This document shows positions 1-12,554 of a DNA stretch of 64,000 nucleotides, piece by piece (the first letter of the stretch is position 1; each line of letters begins with the position of its first letter). This stretch comes from Chrysoperla carnea. Lineage: Eukaryota > Arthropoda > Insecta > Neuroptera > Chrysopidae. The stretch covers positions 1,861,001-1,925,000 of the forward strand of contig NC_058338.1 of NCBI RefSeq assembly GCF_905475395.1, given 5' to 3'. Both the position numbers and the translations under genes were made by a program. The notes under the pieces are model-generated. The model saw only the letters and a program-made list of their open reading frames with translations. It had not been told where the DNA came from and searched no databases.

Positions 1-58
1 ACAAACTTTGGACTAAACTTAATATACTATGAATATTTCATATATACATGGTATAAAA
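1..58 (+). repeat. 3' end of dispersed repeat family G
   Basis: This stretch matches the right end of the longer family G copy at 37640-38015, including the shared block reading ACTAAACTTAATATACTATG and a terminal ATACATGGTATAAAAA. The last 35 bases can fold as a hairpin. The rest of the copy would lie left of the window. Confidence 0.7.
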
Positions 59-1292
59 ATGTTAGCTTTAGGATATAATTTGACTAATAAAGCAACCCGG
101 TCCAGGTCCAATCTGATCACAATATGATGTTCCTCCATCAAACTGTGCAACTTTTGTTTATGATATTTTTTGATTGGTTAATTGATTGGCTACCCTGTAT
201 ACTGAGTAGGGTATTTCAAAAAATAATTAGTCGAATAAAATATTTTAAAAAAATCACTCTGTACATAAATATTTCTCTGGAAAAAAATATATTTATATAT
301 TTTATAAACTAATCAGCAAAAGCAGAAAGTCGAGGAAATATAAAAAGTTGTTTTTTATAACAAATTTATAGCCTTTAGCAGCACATGAAGAAAAATATAT
401 GAAAAGTCGAGTCGATTCATTTTCTAAACACAATTATTTACAAAAATAGTTTTTTTTTTCAAAAGAAAATAATAATATCTTTTAGTATTCTGTTTTGAAA
501 TCAACGAAAATATACCGTTCAAAAAAAATTACAGCAAAGTAATGTGCTCGAGTTAGGCAAACGATTTGTAGTATTCAGCGTTTATCAGTGGATTTCTCAG
601 AAATAGACGATAAAATATTGCAAGTTTGGTTTAGCTTTGAACATTGGAGGCCACTAATATTAAAGACAAAAATTTTCATATACGGGGTGTTCTTCAATTG
701 GCCCTAGAAAAGTCTATTACGAGATTAAGCTCATTAAAACAAGCGAAAAATGTCTTTACCAAATTTCGATCTGATGCTTAATTCCCGAGATATATTATAT
801 TAAGTTGCAAAATTATATTTTAGTCGAATTGTACTATTAAGATCAATCACATTTACATCATTGTAAATGTTAAATTAATCATTAATTGAACTATGCTGGA
901 AACGTGTGGAAAACCGTCTGAAAATTGTAAATTATATTGATAGAAGAACTTGAAAAATGATTTTAACCCGTCAGCACTCGTGTCAACCGTTCGGTAATCT
1001 TTAGTCGCGTGATAAAAGATTTTCCAGAAAATTTGCTCAAAAATTGCCAGAAAAAGCGTGACTTCTGTTATGGGCAACCCCTAAGTACCTCCCGCATGAC
1101 TAATTTCGATAAGAAAAGAAATATTATCCAAAAATCCAGCCATTTTAAATACAATTTTTTCGTTAAGATAGATCAATTTTTCTTGAATAAAATTGTACCT
1201 TACGTACACTATTGTACACAACAAATCTTATTCATAATGATAAAAATACTAAATATTTTTCTTTAAAATGTAAAAATGTAATTTGTCGTATG

Positions 1293-1381
1293 CTTTGATA
1301 AAGAATAAAAGCTGAGTTGAGGAGGCTTGCAATGCTTACTTGCCTGCTTGGTGCCTCCTCAGTCCTCGACTCTTTGATAAA
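1293..1381. repeat. small hairpin unit flanked by a 10-bp direct repeat
   Basis: CTTTGATAAA occurs at 1293-1302 and again at 1372-1381. Between them is a locally GC-rich block whose ends pair as TTGAGGAGGC (1316-1325) with GCCTCCTCAG (1352-1361), plus weaker outer pairing. It could be a tiny mobile insertion or a structured RNA; nothing in the sequence decides. Confidence 0.4.
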
Positions 1382-2369
1382 CACAATATAATTTTTCTAA
1401 CATTTCTACTTTTTTTTTTCAAACAACACAACAAGAGAAATACATGTTGAATGTTTTCTGGAGAAAAAAAAAAGAAACAAATCGTAAACTTAATACGTAG
1501 ACAAAGTTTTTCTAGATTTTATTCAAGAGAAAAATTTTATGGCTTTTATTAAACCGATAATTTTAAACCTGTGCATTTTCCTTGCAATATTTTTGTTTCA
1601 AAAAAAAGAACCTTTCATAATAACTCACTTGCTGCTAAAATATCATGACCGAAGAAGTTTAGGCGAAGAGATTAAGAACCGAAAAACCGCTCTATCACAA
1701 TCTCTCGACTAAGAGGAAAGTTTTTACGAAAAAAATGCGATATTTCTAAAGTTTTCTCGGCACCTATCATTCCAAATCGGACCTACCAGATGTCAATCGA
1801 TGGGTTTTGACGTCAACTTGTTTTTTTAATCGCAAGAAAACCTCAGCCATTAATTAGCCGCAAACAAAAAAAGCTATGTTTCTTGGCTTGTTTTCTTCTA
1901 TAAGTTTTTTTGTTTTCTGATACCAATTTTGTCATTCGTTTTGTAGATTAATTGAATTAATAGCCATTACAGATTAAAAGGATCCACCCTGTACAACTAT
2001 ATTTTTTTTCGTATATATTTTGTAGTTACACGTTGTCAGTTAAGGGTTAAATAAACGTCTTTTTAAATTAACGTAAGATAGAATATACAAAACGTATATT
2101 ATAATATCCAAACTCTACAATTGTAAATCCTGTTAGATGTCTTTTAAAGTCTTCAGTCTCTAGTTCTCTAGTTTTGTATACAATCCCACAATGTCTTTGT
2201 CATTTTACAATAAAAGATTTTACTGTAAATTTTAACTAAACATGACTACAACTCAGAGCTACGATTCAGCTACGCTTTTGCTTTTATTATTATGTTCCGT
2301 AGCCACGATAATATTATTTAATACACACAACTTGAAAACTTAAAAGAAGCGAAATCTATTGGATGTCCC

Positions 2370-3012
2370 TTCTACCATCTTACATATATTATTACTCTAG
2401 CAAGTTTTTTTCTGGGAACCACCATGGCTCCCACTCAAGAAATGCTTGCGAGGATGCTATACCAAGAAGGTCTTAATAGATTAGGAGATAATCTGAAAAA
2501 CCAACAATTAAAGGTATGGACCAGCTACGAGGGAGGGCGAATCGCCAAAAGCCTGTTGAGTGAAGGAAACTCGTTCGATAACAGAGTCGAGGAGATCTTG
2601 AAACTAAATAGAGCTGATATTAGGGTCATCTGAGTTACTCACAGGGCATGATAACCTGAACAAGTTCCAATATCAGATTGGAAAAAGACAATCTCCCGCG
2701 TGTGACAGATGCGGAAAAAATTCAGAAGGAACATCCATCCACTTTCTCTGTTACTGCTCGAAGACCGACCAGAAGAAATTAGGAAACTCAGCGCTAGGCA
2801 AATCCCGGGTTTCAGGACATCAGTTGGTTATAATAGCCACTGAAAAGCGTAGCGGGGATAGAGTACAAGGGTCTACTTGGCTAGGTGCTCTGAACCATTG
2901 CTTCGAGGCGCGATCCTCGAGCATGGCCCGCTAACCTCCATACCCCCTATACCCAAGTTTTTTTCTGTCCTATACTTATTTTCCTTGTTTTTAGCCACGA
3001 GTAGGAGTCCAA
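2370..3012 (-). repeat. dispersed repeat J, split by a LINE A insertion
   Basis: The left flank (ATTATTACTCTAGCAAG) and right flank (TTATTTTCCTTGTTTTTAGCC) of LINE A1 both match, in reverse, parts of the J-type sequence at 17865-18062. The two halves therefore formed one repeat before the LINE arrived. Confidence 0.6.
2401..2967 (+). mobile_element. LINE family A fragment A1 with 14-bp target-site duplication
   Basis: This is a 5'-truncated 3' piece of a non-LTR retrotransposon. The element body is 2415-2953, flanked by perfect copies of CAAGTTTTTTTCTG at 2401-2414 and 2954-2967. It encodes the C-terminal part of ORF2: an RNase-H-side segment with [15 protein letters not shown] and NRADIRVI, followed in a broken frame by a cysteine/histidine knuckle (CDRCG..., H, C, C). 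Knuckles like this occur at the C-terminus of RNase-H-bearing insect LINEs (R1/I/LOA-like clades). A stop interrupts the frame at 2632. The 3' end carries the family's CATACC-type tail. Clade assignment is inference. Confidence 0.85.
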
Positions 3013-3857
3013 GGTTGTTTAAGTTATTTCTTTTATAGTTTTTCTTATACAAAGTTTTTTGGTGTCAAATGTATATGGAGGGACACCCTATCCGCGTCTA
3101 TCCTACTATTTATATTTAATCTACTTACTTGTCAGTGAAATCATCACTTTATTGTACATATATTTTCACAATAGCAGGGCAATTTTCATAAAAAGAAAAT
3201 GCTGTAAATATATAAATATATATATACTTGTACAAACTAGGAAAAACTAAATTTTAAAATTCTTTTTGCTTGAAAAACTATTATTCATTGGAGAAATAAT
3301 AGAGAGACCTCATTTAAAAACATATTCTTTCAAATCTTTTAAGAACAGTGATTTTTTTTAACACGGATACACTTTATTGTAAATTATCCTGCAGGATTTT
3401 TATTTATCATGGGATAAAGAAACAAAACAATTACTTGTTTATTTATTTCATTAATTAAAGTGATTCGGCTGTTGCGGTTAATGATACTTCAAAGTTCCTT
3501 GATCACAATAAACACAGTTTTAGGACCTCTTGCGGGCAGAAGAATTAATTTTGAATTAATTCATTTTAAAATTGTGATTTTTAACACAATACCTTTTGGA
3601 ATAACTTTCAATAATGTTAAATGTCCAAAAATTAATCGGGGATTGAGCTTCAAAAGAGTTTCCATCATGAAGAAAATTTATAACAGATTCTGATAACCTT
3701 ATGGCGTTTTCCAAAAAGAAAACGTAAAAAAACTTTAGCTTTTGAAGCTTTTTCGATATTCAGCCACAATTTTCGATTACCCGGTCCGGAGTTTTTTTCC
3801 CATGAAAGCAAATTATGAATCATCTTACTAATTCAAAAAAATTATTTTTGTTTTCAG

Positions 3858-6800
3858 GTGAAATATGCACCAAAAGTAGCAGTAAAAATTTTATCGGGTG
3901 CTACACCAAATGGACGAATTCCCGAAGGTGCTGAAGTTCATTTTGGATGTACAGCCGATGCAAATCCACCAGACGTTGAATATCGTTGGTATCTTAATGA
4001 TAAACTGATTATCGGAGACTATACAACGGAAATGGTTATCCATAATGTAACGCGGGAACATCACGATAATATTGTGAAATGTGAAGTACATAATCCTGTG
4101 GGAAAAAGTGAAGAAAGTGAAACATTGGATGTTACATGTAAGTTATCCGAGATTCCTGTTACACCAAGACCTGTAGCTTCCTTGTTACAAATGAAACTTA
4201 CAAAATATTTATATTTTCAGATGCACCAGTATTTCGAACAAAACCACAATCAGTGCAAGCGGAATCCGGTGCAACAGTGACATTAACCTGTGACGTGGAT
4301 AGTAATCCACCCGCAGAAATTGTTTGGAGCCATGAAAATTCAGCTCCCACATATCGATCAAAAGTTATTGGTGGTAGTGCAAACGAGGAACAAAATTCCT
4401 GGGATGGAGGTAAGTTTATACCAATCAAGTGATTTTCATGTAACCATCCAAAAGATCACGGACATTGAACTTCTTTGGTTCAAGTGGTCATTTGTTCTTA
4501 ATCCACAAAGACCAGAAAAATGGAAAAGTGGGAGAAAGAAGAATCTTAGAAAACTTTGATTCCAGAGAGCTTGAATTTATTTTTTTAACATTTCTTCTTT
4601 TTTTTCTGTCCTTAGTCGAACGAATGAGAATGTCTGCCTCATCTGAACGAATTATTGGCAGTTCGAAACGACGCGGTGGAAATCGTGAAGATAGATTACG
4701 AACAGAATCATCAAATACAAATTTAACATTAACCGTGGATCACAGAACATCCGGACGATATTATTGTCGGGCATCCGTTGCCGGTTTTCCAGAAATTGGT
4801 GCGGAAGCGTACGTGTATTTAAAAGGTAAAACTACATTCATAACCAATGCGCTCCCATTTGATTTCCAAGTTTTATGGTGATATTAATCATTTTCAAAAT
4901 TTTCTAGGTCCTCCAACAATTATCAGCCATAAAACACAATTTGGAATCGAAGGTGATAATGTTCGCGTCGAATGTATAGCATTTTCTATACCGAAACCGG
5001 AACATGTTATTTGGTCGTTTAATGGTCGTGATGTGGATTTTAACGATCAAGATTATTCCATTTTAGAAGATCCTTTACCGGAAGGTGTGAAATCAACGTT
5101 AATTATTCGGGAATCACAACAAAAACATTTTGGAATGTATAATTGTAGTGTAACGAATCCATATGGAAGTGATGTTGTGGAAATTAATTTAATGCCACAA
5201 AGTAAGTTCTCAATATTTATCTCAAATTATGGGGAGGGAAAATGGGACACAAGAGGAGTCTTCAGAGCCTGTCAAGAATAGTTACGCCAAGATCTTCTTG
5301 ATTACTGGAATTACACAGGGCATACGACTGTTCAAACTGTATTGGGATTCTTGGCAGGACACTATCAATTCAACTACCACCTTGATAACATGGTGATTTC
5401 TGTAGATCCTACTTGTAGGGCCTCTATAGAGGACGAAAAAACCTCCATACATTTTATTTGCACCTGCAGGGTGTCAGGTGAATATTGTCAGGATCAATCA
5501 ATCCTGGAAGAAAGATCTCGACAGAATCCTTTAGCCTCTCCTGCTTAAAACAACATCTCGCCTTCGGGTGAAAGATTGTTCTTAAAGAGGACACAAGCCC
5601 TGGGACCCATTTGCGGTAACCTTTTTATGTAATATTTTTATGGAAAGGAATTAATTTTTGATTTTTTTGATTTTCCAGAAAGTTTTCCAATGCTATTAAT
5701 TATTACTGGAATCATTTTTGGTGTGATTATTATTATCATTATAACAATGATTATATTTTTATGTCAACGGCAGAGTAAAAAGAATCCTGAAGGTAAGAAT
5801 CGGATTTATTTTTGAGAGAAAACTTTTGGGGAACCGATTAATATTTTGACTATTTTTCTTTGTAGGGGATACAAACACAATTGAGAAACAAACACAACAA
5901 AGTGATCGAAGTTCCAATATATCTGATCTAAAATTAGATCTACGCGCTGGAAGTTCAGTTAGTAACATGGATTATACGACAGGTGCAACGAATATTGGCA
6001 GATGCGGTGATTCAGATGCAGGTAAATATCCCAAAAAAGTCCCAAACTATATCCAGTATAAATTCCCAAACTAATTCACAGTTTTTATTTTAGTAATGTC
6101 TCATTTTCTTCCATGTTTAATTACTAGTTTATTATTTAAACAAGATTTGTAAGAATTTTGTCCATAAATAATAGCTTTTAAAAAATGTTTTCAAAACTAT
6201 TAAACCCTCCAAATTGTTTTATCTTCTGGCTAAAAAATATTATTTTGTTACATTACAGGAAGTGAAGCAACACATGGTCCAACAGGAGGTGTTCCTTTAG
6301 CAGGTCCTGTTCCATTATCATTAGATACCGAATACAGGTATTCAGCAGAATATGTGGAGCCAAGTTTTCCTCCCAAAAATGTAAGTATTATTCAAAAATC
6401 TCCGATTTAGTTAAAAATATGCAAATATGATCCTTTAGGCGATTAGATGACCAGCAAAAACTAACTAGAATTTTTATTTGTTACAGGATGGACAAAACAA
6501 TAATGGATATGTTCCATATGTGGATTATTCCAGAGATTATAATCCCCCACCATTATTACAACCGGCATTACAATCCACATTGGATTCAAGCCGTGAATCC
6601 TTACAATCAACACGTCTTCAATTGAACTCATTGCAAGCGACAAATAATCACATAAACGCAAATTCCCATAGTAACTTAATTACCTCACAAAATAGTCTTC
6701 TCAACTCACTTCACAACAATCCATACACAACAAATTCGGTCGCGCTAAACGATCTGAATCCAAGTTACGTCACAATGGCAAATGGTACAATCGATCCACG

Positions 6801-7071
6801 ATACAGTGCCACATATGGTAATCCATATTTAAGGAATACAAATGTTGGTTTACCCCCACCAAATACAGCGATATTAGCTGCAACGCCTGCCCCACCCCCG
6901 TATACGCGAGACGCTTCCGCACGAACGTCTCTAGTGCAACAACAACAGCAGGCGAACGGAGCTGTACCACAAGTGGCACGGTTACCGAACTCACCGAATG
7001 GGACACATATTGTGCCAACCAGTAATAATATGGCAAGTGTGAAACGTGGAACGTTAGCTACGCATGTATAA
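3858..7071 (+). CDS. kirre: Kirre/Roughest (IrreC) immunoglobulin-family adhesion molecule, 3' part
   Basis: Eight exons: 3858-4137, 4221-4409, 4616-4825, 4908-5201, 5679-5792, 5866-6021, 6259-6380 and 6487-7071. All have GT-AG sites and keep one frame, giving 649 residues; earlier exons lie outside the window. Three Ig-like domains are visible at about residues 1-93, 94-225 and 226-325 (FGCTADANPP...YRWYLND, then TLTCDVD...YYCRA, then VECIAFSIPK...YNCSV). A TM helix follows at about 328-352 (MLLIITGIIFGVIII), then a tail of about 295 residues rich in Asn, Gln and Pro. The phrases IPEGAEV, AFSIPK and GVPLAGPV recall fly Kirre/Rst. The last residues THV form a class I PDZ ligand, as in vertebrate Neph1. 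In flies these proteins mediate heterophilic adhesion with Sns/Hibris in myoblast fusion and eye patterning. Which paralog (kirre or rst) is undecided. Confidence 0.9.
5250..5630 (+). mobile_element. LINE family E fragment (E1) in a kirre intron
   Basis: Lies in the 477-bp intron 5202-5678. One frame (about 5281-5546) reads LGFLAGHYQFNYHL, then a degraded cysteine/histidine knuckle ending HFICTC. This is the C-terminal hallmark of RNase-H-bearing LINEs. The end resembles other E pieces in the window (for example ACCCATTTGCG, shared with the piece at 54365-54545). It is old, truncated at the 5' end and non-coding. Confidence 0.7.
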
Positions 7072-7459
7072 CTATAAATTAATTTTTTCGGTTCTTTTTT
7101 TATATTTTGAGTTTGTTCCGAAAAAAAAAATGTTTTTTTTTTGGTTAAGTTTGCCATATAATGCCTCATTTACGTGTTTAGTACGATTTAATTAACAAAA
7201 ACAAAAAAACTAAGGCAATTAATTAATTATAAAAAGTTTGATATTTGAAAGATTTGAATTTTCGACCTGGCTAGAAAAACGCTGGACGTTTTATTATTTT
7301 TCTCCAAGAAAAAATTCGTCCAATATTATTTTCCTTTGTACTTTTGATGCCGGCATCAATTGCTTTTTGTATTTAATTTATAATCTAGTAAAATTTCGAT
7401 GACACTTCGGAAATAAAGGTATTCCTATCCGCCATTTTGAATACTTTCATGAATTTTTT

Positions 7460-9700
7460 TCCTACCGACTGCGCCAATCATTTAAAAAATAAAACATCAA
7501 TAATTTGTTTACCTTAAAAACGTAATTTTTCTATTTCGAGCTACTTTTTGGAAAATAGTTTTTCTTACATTGGATACAACGAAGAACAATGCCATTTTCC
7601 TTCTTTTTTTTCAACATAAAATATGGATAAAATGGCGGGAAAAAATGATGCATAACACGATTTTTTTTAAATTTTAACGTTAAATATTTAATAACATTCC
7701 CTCAAAATGAAAAACGAAGTAAAATTCGATTATTTCAAATATAAAACTTAACCTGAAATTTTCCATAATTGGGATAAATGTCAAATCTGTGATGCCTTAG
7801 GTCTTTCTTAAAGACTGCCATTTCATTCTATCTATTAATCACAGAAAATTTTTTAAATAAAAATAATTTGTAAATAGAAAAACAGAAAATTTCTAGATAA
7901 AAATACGTATTAAGAGAAAAATTTTTTCAAAGAAGCATTAGTGTACATATCAACTACCTGTCAATTTTTTAGGGAAAATAAAAAACAAAGTCGTGGTGAG
8001 TGTGACCTTTCATGGAGTCAGACACCAATAACTTTCTGATTAAGTAAATTATTGTATTTATCTCGAAAAGATAAAATAATTTTTTCTCCAATAGTTTGAC
8101 ATATTTTACGAGAAAAAATTTTCTTAAACATCATTTTCTTTCGAGTTTATCACATGCCAAAAAATTCAACCAAAAGAAAAATCGAGAATTAAAACATTTT
8201 CTTACTTAATCAGAAAGTTTAAAAATGAAAAACAAATTATGTATCTATTGAAAATATTTAAAAAAAAAACGTCGTTATTAATTTTTAATTTTTAATCATG
8301 AGCTTCCATATTAGTTAAAAAAAATCAACGTAAAAAGAAAAATTGAAAAAAAAAAAAACTTTTATACATTTTACTATTTACAATAATGTTTTTTAGATAT
8401 TAATTTTTTTAAATTCATATCTCCTTTTTATTGTTAACTGTTACCATGGAAATAATTATTATAATTTTATTTCGATTACAACAACCATAAATATTTATTT
8501 CTATTTATAAATAAATTTTGTACTTAATCAAACAGTTTCAAAGATTTTCTTATTTTCTTCCTATCATAGAAAACTAATACAGCCCTACCGGCTGCGCCAA
8601 ATATTCATTGACAAAAATAAAAGTTACTAGGAAACAGTTAGCAATAAAACGAATTTAGAACAAAAAAATACCGATAGTAACAGTATTGTTGATAGAACAA
8701 TTTCGATAATCAAAAGTTTTTTAAAAAAGTGTTTAAATAAATGAAAACGTGTTTTGTTTTTTTTTTTTTGTAATTATACAAACAAACAAAATCTGGCAGA
8801 ATTAAATTAATTATTTTGTATAATTACAGGCCAGTGTACCATATTTAAAAAAAAAATTATTAAAAATATTTGAAAAAATTAATTAAAATGTGTAAATATT
8901 GCAAAAAATTATTATTTATTTTGTAAAAAAATTCTATATATATAATTAAATATTAAATATTATATTTTTCATAATTTTTCTTATAAATTTTTTTATGTAC
9001 CAAAGAAAATATTATAGCTTTTTTTTTCATAATATTATTCCATTTTTTTTTTGTGTAGTGTGTTAAAATTTTTGTTATAAATACAAGATGGCGTAAAATG
9101 ACCAAAAACATTGAAATAACTTTCTACAGCTGAAAAACCTCACTGTATTTTTAATTCAATCCTACCGACTGCGCCAATTATACATTTGAGGATTTAATAC
9201 TAACTGTAAGGAAAGTTATTACAATTTTTTAATATGTACGATACTTTTTTGCCACTCTGTATACTTTTATAAAGATATTTTTTGATTCGTTTCCATGATA
9301 TTTCGAATAAAAGATGGCTTTAAAGAAAAAAATGTTATTAATTTTTGTAAATTTTTTTTTTGTAGTTTTATGATTATTTCAAAATAAATTTGCATCGACT
9401 GTAATTTTGAAAAGAAAACCCGTAATTCCAGGCCTATATTTTTTTAAATAAAAACAAACCTAATTAAAATAATGCAATGTAAATTAGTTTAAAAAAACAA
9501 AAAGAAATTTTGAAATCAGTGATAAAAATTTTTATTTAATTTGTATGTAATTTATTAAAATTGGTACTAGGCCCAAACGTGGTATTTGTTAGTGATTTTA
9601 AAATGGCAAGAAATTTGAAATCTTTTTCTTCTACAAAAATTTGTAGATTTCAAGGAATTTTTAGCTCAATCCAACCGATTGCGCCAAATAAATTTCTTAA
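7460..9700 (-). repeat. four copies of a tRNA A-box-like motif
   Basis: The motif TTGGCGCAGTCGGTAGG, read on the minus strand, occurs near 7461-7480, 8583-8602, 9162-9181 and 9671-9690 with one to four changes per copy. The last two copies share a longer match that continues into TTGARYTAAAAAT. The core resembles the 5' half of a tRNA with its A box (TGGCNNAGTNGG). No B box or full tRNA fold was found. Confidence 0.6.
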
Positions 9701-10976
9701 ATTTCAAACCGTGCTGAAATAACTATCAAATATTTCAACGCGGCCTATGTCTTATAAGTGAAACAGGGCCTAAATGATAAATTTGGATAACCCCTAGAAA
9801 CACAATAAGGTGGATTTATGCTGTAAATATAATAATTAAGGCCTCATCCAAAAAAAGGAATGTACTTAAAATCCACCTCTGTATAAAAAAAAATGTATTT
9901 TTTCTTGTAAAAAAAATTTATGCATTTAAGAAAACAGGCATTTTTTATTCTCAGGGTGACTTTTTTGAGGAAAAAAGGATTACAAACATGATTGTGTTCA
10001 TAGATGACACTTAATCTATCATCTATCTATCCTTATTTACTATGAGTGACATGTCGTTTATCGACTAATTTCATGGTGTTGAAAAAAAGTAACTAACTTC
10101 AACATGTAATTTTCGCGTCACTCTGTGCGCGCTCTTAAAGAAGTATAACTTAAAATTAAATCAATAATATACCGTTTCAAATAACACAACTTTTGTGTGA
10201 ATCATTTTCTTTTTGTTCCTCAAAAAAGTATCCCTGAGAAGATCGCTTAAAAAATGGATTCCTGTATAAATAAAAATCAATAGTTGATAGTTTTTTTACG
10301 AAAAAATTTCACATAAAAAACAATGAATAGCCATTTAAGAATTTATTATTATTTTAGGACTTCTCAGAGTACACTCAGATTCATAAATAAACAATCCAGT
10401 ATCTTATATTTATAAGAACTGGATTTAACTTTAAAAAAAAAAAAAAGTTAAATATTGTAATTTTATAATGACAATAAATCTGTCATATTTATTTTTTTTT
10501 AATTATGTTTCATTTTTTTATGAATATGTATGTACATTAAAAATGAGTGAGATAAAAGTTAATTTCTAAAGCCCCAAAGACAATCGAAAGAAAAGTAGAA
10601 AGATGATTCTCAAATTTCGAATGGAAATTGACTTTTAAAGTTAAACTTTTTTTAAAATTGTATGCGGAGAAGATTTCTCAACTCTCTTAAACGAGTTTTT
10701 ATTGCATTTAAAAGCTTTAATGTGTGGCTTTTATATGGAAAAATTCTCCGTGTATGATAAAAGAAAATTGTTACGAATAAAAAGTGCAATAAAACAAAAA
10801 AAAAATCGTGAGCCTAAAAAATATATAGTGAAACTCAACAAAATTTAAGTGAATTTTTTAAAAAAATTGTTGAAACGGGCTATTTCCCATTAGAAGGAAC
10901 AGAATCCAAAGTTATTTTTTTCGTGAAAAATATGAGATTAGTTTAATTTTTTATTTAAAATTCCCGCTTAAACATC

Positions 10977-11200
10977 GTCAGCCATTTTGATGATGTCACA
11001 ACGATATATAATAAATAAAGAAACGTCAAATTCAGCCTCAACATTTCAAGAGAAATGTAAAGCTGAAATAATCAGCGAAAAAGATGTTCTCCGAGTAAGT
11101 GTCGAACAATACCTTCAACCTAATCCAACCCAAATGTCAATTTGACATTTATTTATTTATAATGTACAGTTGTGACATCATCAAAATGGCCGCTAATGAC
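10977..11200. mobile_element. MITE with long terminal inverted repeats
   Basis: The ends are inverted copies for about 60 bases: GTCAGCCATTTTGATGATG at the left pairs with CATCATCAAAATGGCCGC at the right, and the match continues through TGTCACAAC and the TAAATAAA/GTCAAATT parts. Length is 224 bp with no coding capacity, typical of a non-autonomous DNA transposon. A clear target duplication was not identified. Confidence 0.7.
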
Positions 11201-12176
11201 TTACAATAGCTATATTCTTTATAGCCTTTATGATGTCACAATTCACATTTTCAAATTGTTAAACGAAAAAAAAAAACATAAAAAATGTTTTAACGCGAAA
11301 TAAAATGTTCTTTCTGAATTAGAAAATTTAAAAAAATGGAAAATGCCCATATATTGTTTATTATTTGATTTTTAATTGCTGTAAATTAAAAAAGAAAATC
11401 GTATGTGAGATTTGTATAACACGAAAGTCCTGCCAATTTTTGCACTATTTCTTCTAAATATTATTAAATAAAAAATTTTTAAAAATTATAAATATATAAA
11501 TATATATATATAAATAAATAAATTTAAAAAAAAACCTAGCTCAAAAATGAACTTGTAAATATTTTAATAGCGAGTAAAGAATTTTTTAAAAATATCAAAT
11601 ATTGAATTTTTTTTATATTTTTATTCCTTTTATCCTATTTTTCAGTTTTTAGCCAAAAAAAAACAGCCTAATGTAGGCGCTGAGTGGGTTTCATATGCAT
11701 TCACACGTCCTACCGAACAAGGAGTGTATTTCGATGTATTTTGACCCGTTGAATCCGATTGTAAGTATTAAGTTTTATCATTTTTATCAGTCGAAAGAGA
11801 GCCCTTAGCAAAAGAAAACCCCACATAATTATATTTGAGAAAATTGCAAATTTGTTCTAATTTAAGAATCTTTTTTATTTTTACAAATATCTCTATTAAA
11901 ACTTGAGTTATTGCAACCGAACGCGAATGTCGTTAAGTTAACGTGAAAGGGAATTTTCGAAATTGGCTGTAAATGATTTTGGAAGAAATCTACTAATTTT
12001 TTGAATGAAAAGATCTGGCAACCGAAATGATACTGATTACTACCGATAGCTGGGAGTTGTACAACCCGCCAACTGGCGATATTTATACGTACTAATTAAA
12101 ACAAAAAGTGGAGCCGCTTTTTCAGTAGTTTCAATTTAGACCACCATTCTTAAAATTTATTGATTATGCTATTAAA

Positions 12177-12390
12177 CAAGAAAATATCTTCTTTTTATTT
12201 TCTTTAGTACTTGAAAACGATACTAGATGGTATTATTTAACAATTATTAAAATCAATAAATGGCAACGAAAATGATACTGGCTCCGATATAGTATTTGTT
12301 GGAGCAAGAAAATATCTACTTTATATTTTGCTTAGTACTAGCAAACGATACTAGATGACATTACTTAAAAATTATTAAAAGCAATAAACA
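12177..12390 (+). repeat. direct duplication, about 128-bp period
   Basis: The segment starting CAAGAAAATATCTTC at about 12177 recurs at about 12305. The two copies share CAAGAAAATATCT, CTTTAGTACT-like, AAACGATACTAGATG and ATTATTAAAA blocks, and differ at roughly one base in seven. This is an old tandem duplication. Confidence 0.65.
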
Positions 12391-12554
12391 CAAACATTAG
12401 TGCTTTCATGGAACAGACCAATAGCTTTCTACTTCAGTAAATTATTCACGAAAAATTCTTGTCTAAAACTTTGTAGGCACATTACAGAGATTTTTATTTT
12501 AATATTTATGTTTCAAGTTTTGAAAAGGGATTCTGTTTGAACTCAAACCTTCGT

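Larger units (their letters stand above)
59..3857. other. intron (or 5' region) before the visible kirre exons
   Basis: No convincing exon was found before 3858. The first visible kirre exon opens with a 3' splice site and is in the middle of the protein, so this stretch is inferred to be intron. It holds a family G tail, a small hairpin element (1293-1381), and a LINE A fragment inserted in a J-type repeat (2370-3012). The rest is AT-rich sequence in which I see nothing. Confidence 0.6.

Noticed and set aside
6765-7169. 134-codon minus-strand frame over the kirre last exon
   Set aside because: Shadow of the Gln/Asn/Pro-rich kirre tail; composition is the complement of the real frame.
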